Assembly: GCA_002716065.1 (NCBI GenBank)
Contig: PAZE01000039.1
Coordinates: 1-47,390, forward strand
Reading direction: 5' to 3'
Source: Crocinitomicaceae bacterium
Lineage (GTDB): Bacteria > Bacteroidota > Bacteroidia > Flavobacteriales_D > Parvicellaceae
Length of the DNA: 47,390 bases
Made by a program: the position numbers and the translations under genes. The number at the start of each line of letters is the position of its first letter. Position 1 is the stretch's first letter. This document shows, in pieces, positions 45,985 through 47,390 of this stretch. The notes beneath the pieces are model-generated. The model was given only the letters and a program-made list of their open reading frames with translations, was not told where the DNA came from and ran no database searches.

Positions 45985-47021
45985 GGATTTTTAAAAATGG
46001 TTATTTCATCTTCTCCAAACATTGTATTGGAAGTTGGTTCTACAAGTAATTTTGGAGCTTTTATTCCATTTATAAAATAGTTGTTTCCGGTTAGAACTCT
46101 TGCTTCGTCCCATGTGTTTTGCTCAATAAAATAATTTATTGTAGAGGCTCCTCCTTCAATAATTACAGACTGTATGCTCAACTCATGCATTATTAGTAGA
46201 ATATCATTAATGCTGTTATTGGGTTTAAATTTTATATAATTGATTTTTCCTTTCACTTCACTTTTTAAGCTGTTTAATATATACAAAGGGTATTCATCAT
46301 TAATTATTTTTGAATTAGGATTGATAGTAAGTTTAGAATCTATAATAAAGCGAGTGGGATTTTTGCCCACAACAGCTCTTGTTGTAAGAGATGGGTTGTC
46401 GTTTTTAATGGTGTTTTTACCCACTAAAATAGCATCTTCCTCAGCTCTCCAACGATGGGTAAGCTGTTGAGTTGTTTTGGTGGTAATCCAATTAATACCC
46501 TGTTTGTTGTTTTTTCTTTCTCGATCAATAAAATGATCTTTTGTTTGAGCCCATTTTAAAATAATATATGGTCTTTTGTTTTTATGGTAACAAAGAAATC
46601 TTTTGTTGAGCTCTTTGCATTCTTTTTCTAAAACACCTTCAATCACTTCAATGTTAGCATTCTTAAGTTTTTCAATTCCTTTTCCATTGACTTTTGAAAA
46701 TGGATCTCTGCATCCTATAACTACTTTAGGGATTTTATTTTTTATGATTAAATCCGAACATGGTGGTGTCTTTCCAAAATGTGAACAAGGTTCTAGGGAA
46801 ACGTAGAGTGTAGAAGAGATAAGTTCGGATTTGTTTTTTACATTTTTGATGGCATTGACTTCAGCATGGTTTTCACCACATTTTTGATGATATCCCTCTG
46901 CAATTATGACCCCATTTTTATTTACAATAACACAACCCACCATAGGATTAGGAGATGTATGTCCAAGACCTAATTCTGCTAGTTCTAGGCATCTTGACAT
47001 GAATATTTCATCTGAAATCAT
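45981..47021 (-). CDS. ribD: Bifunctional riboflavin deaminase/reductase RibD
   Basis: 346 residues. The N-terminal deaminase domain has the zinc ligands H52 in HAE (E54 as proton shuttle), C79 in EPCSHFGKTPPC and C88. The C-terminal reductase domain (from about 150) contains ITTKTTQQLTHRWRAEEDAILVGKNTIKNDNPSLTTR and VIIEGGASTINYF. It performs the second and third steps of riboflavin synthesis. The 209-nt gap upstream has no clear promoter on the minus strand. Confidence 0.95.
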   Translation of the reverse strand: MISDEIFMSRCLELAELGLGHTSPNPMVGCVIVNKNGVIIAEGYHQKCGENHAEVNAIKNVKNKSELISSTLYVSLEPCSHFGKTPPCSDLIIKNKIPKVVIGCRDPFSKVNGKGIEKLKNANIEVIEGVLEKECKELNKRFLCYHKNKRPYIILKWAQTKDHFIDRERKNNKQGINWITTKTTQQLTHRWRAEEDAILVGKNTIKNDNPSLTTRAVVGKNPTRFIIDSKLTINPNSKIINDEYPLYILNSLKSEVKGKINYIKFKPNNSINDILLIMHELSIQSVIIEGGASTINYFIEQNTWDEARVLTGNNYFINGIKAPKLLVEPTSNTMFGEDEITIFKNP

Positions 47022-47114
47022 GCTACTAATTTAAAATTAAGTGATGACTTTCTTTTTAAGAATTTGATTTTCTTTATCTACAATTAATTGTCTAGGTTAA
47101 AATATGTGTTAAAG

Positions 47115-47145
47115 TTTGAATTTCAGTAGTAAAACACTACATTTG
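47115..47145 (+). promoter_or_regulatory. Strong promoter match upstream of the Lys/Ala/Thr-rich gene
   Basis: TTTG (47115-47118), exactly 19 nt, TACATTTG (47138-47145). Both boxes and the spacing fit the Bacteroidota consensus TTTG-N19-TAnnTTTG fully, the best match in the window. The predicted transcript start, near 47150, leaves an 80-nt leader to the ATG at 47231. Confidence 0.75.
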
Positions 47146-47160
47146 CAACCCAATTTATAA

Positions 47161-47211
47161 ACCTGACGGTTCAGGTATGTTAAACACTCTCGAAATAACC
47201 GTAATTCGAGA
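47161..47211 (+). promoter_or_regulatory. Two hairpins in the 5' leader of the Lys/Ala/Thr-rich gene
   Basis: Hairpin 1: ACCTGA (47161-47166) pairs with TCAGGT (47171-47176) around a CGGT tetraloop. Hairpin 2: TCTCGAA (47188-47194) pairs with TTCGAGA (47205-47211) around a 10-nt loop. Both are perfect stems in otherwise AT-rich sequence. No known riboswitch is recognised. Confidence 0.5.
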
Positions 47212-47230
47212 TACAATTAAAATTAGCCAT

Positions 47231-47390
47231 ATGGCCGAATCAAAAGATAAAAAAGCTACTGCTAAAAAGGAGTCTTCTCCAGCAAAAGCTACAGCTGCAA
47301 AGAAAACCACAACAGCTGCAAAGAAAACTACAACAGCTGCAAAGAAAACTACAACAGCTGCAAAGAAAACTACAACAGCTGCAAAGAAAA
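47231..47390 (+). CDS. Lys/Ala/Thr-rich repeat protein, histone H1-like N-terminus (cut by window edge)
   Basis: The frame opens MAESKDKKATAKKESSPAKA and then repeats AAKKTTT to the window edge. The very basic, disordered tail type resembles bacterial histone H1-like proteins and the extensions found on some nucleic-acid-binding proteins. The rest of the protein is outside the window, so the family cannot be named. An ATG at 47177 is in the same frame with no stop between and would add 18 residues (MLNTLEITVIRDTIKISH). I prefer 47231 because the added part spans hairpin 2 and is unlike the start of a disordered basic protein, but this is not certain. Confidence 0.75.
   Translation, partial: MAESKDKKATAKKESSPAKATAAKKTTTAAKKTTTAAKKTTTAAKKTTTAAKK
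47294..47390. repeat. 21-bp tandem repeat, at least 4.6 copies
   Basis: Units begin at 47294, 47315, 47336, 47357 and 47378 (partial), consensus GCTGCAAAGAAAACTACAAC plus A. The first unit differs only by ACC for ACT. The period is a multiple of three and encodes AAKKTTT, so copy number can change without breaking the frame. The array continues past the window end. Confidence 0.9.

Noticed and set aside
47294-47390. CRISPR-like array
   Set aside because: The units are contiguous with no spacers and keep one reading frame; it is a coding tandem repeat.

Overview
The window is a low-GC chromosomal stretch from a member of the Bacteroidota, most likely order Flavobacteriales. Evidence: several secreted proteins with type IX secretion (T9SS) C-terminal sorting domains of type A (VFPNP...) and type B (FTPNxDxxND...W/LNRWGQxVF); a PorP/SprF-family protein; a DnaE carrying an N-terminal proofreading exonuclease; long signal peptidase I; WbqC, DUF4835 and an RpoZ-like omega next to BamD and CoaBC; and promoters of the Bacteroidota TTTG/TAnnTTTG type. 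Shine-Dalgarno sequences are not evident. No tRNA, rRNA, CRISPR array or insertion sequence was seen, and gene density is high.

Layout. 1-2759 (minus): a polysaccharide export cluster (DegT-type sugar aminotransferase cut by the window edge, Wzt-like ATPase, Wzm-like permease). 2820-3773 (minus): Ddl. 3913-9552 (plus): PASTA membrane protein, T9SS cargo, RluA pseudouridine synthase, Tat-type GH1 glucosidase. 9659-14556 (plus): DnaE with fused exonuclease, then thioredoxin. 14566-16482 (minus): lectin/SprB-repeat/PKD surface protein. 16643-19885 (plus): DapB, LepB, WbqC. 19891-22842 (minus): GH3/serine-hydrolase fusion.

22998-32291 is the most interesting block. Two large beta-propeller receptors with SpoIIE-type phosphatase domains lie at its two ends. 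Between them on the minus strand are a secreted PI-PLC-like protein, a 76-residue unknown protein, a protein with two SiaB-like kinase domains and a SiaC-like phosphoprotein. This looks like a Sia-type partner-switching module without a recognisable GGDEF output gene in the window. The SiaB-like reading frame clearly continues upstream of its first ATG, yet has no ATG/GTG/TTG/CTG there.

32344-37798 (minus): T9SS cargo, a PorP/SprF protein and a CotH-kinase/lamin-tail type B cargo next to it. 38179-40173 (minus): acyltransferase plus serine palmitoyltransferase-type enzyme, probably sphingolipid or sulfonolipid synthesis. 40363-44490 (plus): BamD, omega, CoaBC, DUF4835, DapA, tightly packed. 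44487-47021 (minus): YigZ, DMT transporter, RibD with overlapping ends. From 47231 (plus) a Lys/Ala/Thr-rich protein with in-frame 21-bp tandem repeats runs off the window, behind a strong promoter match and a structured leader.
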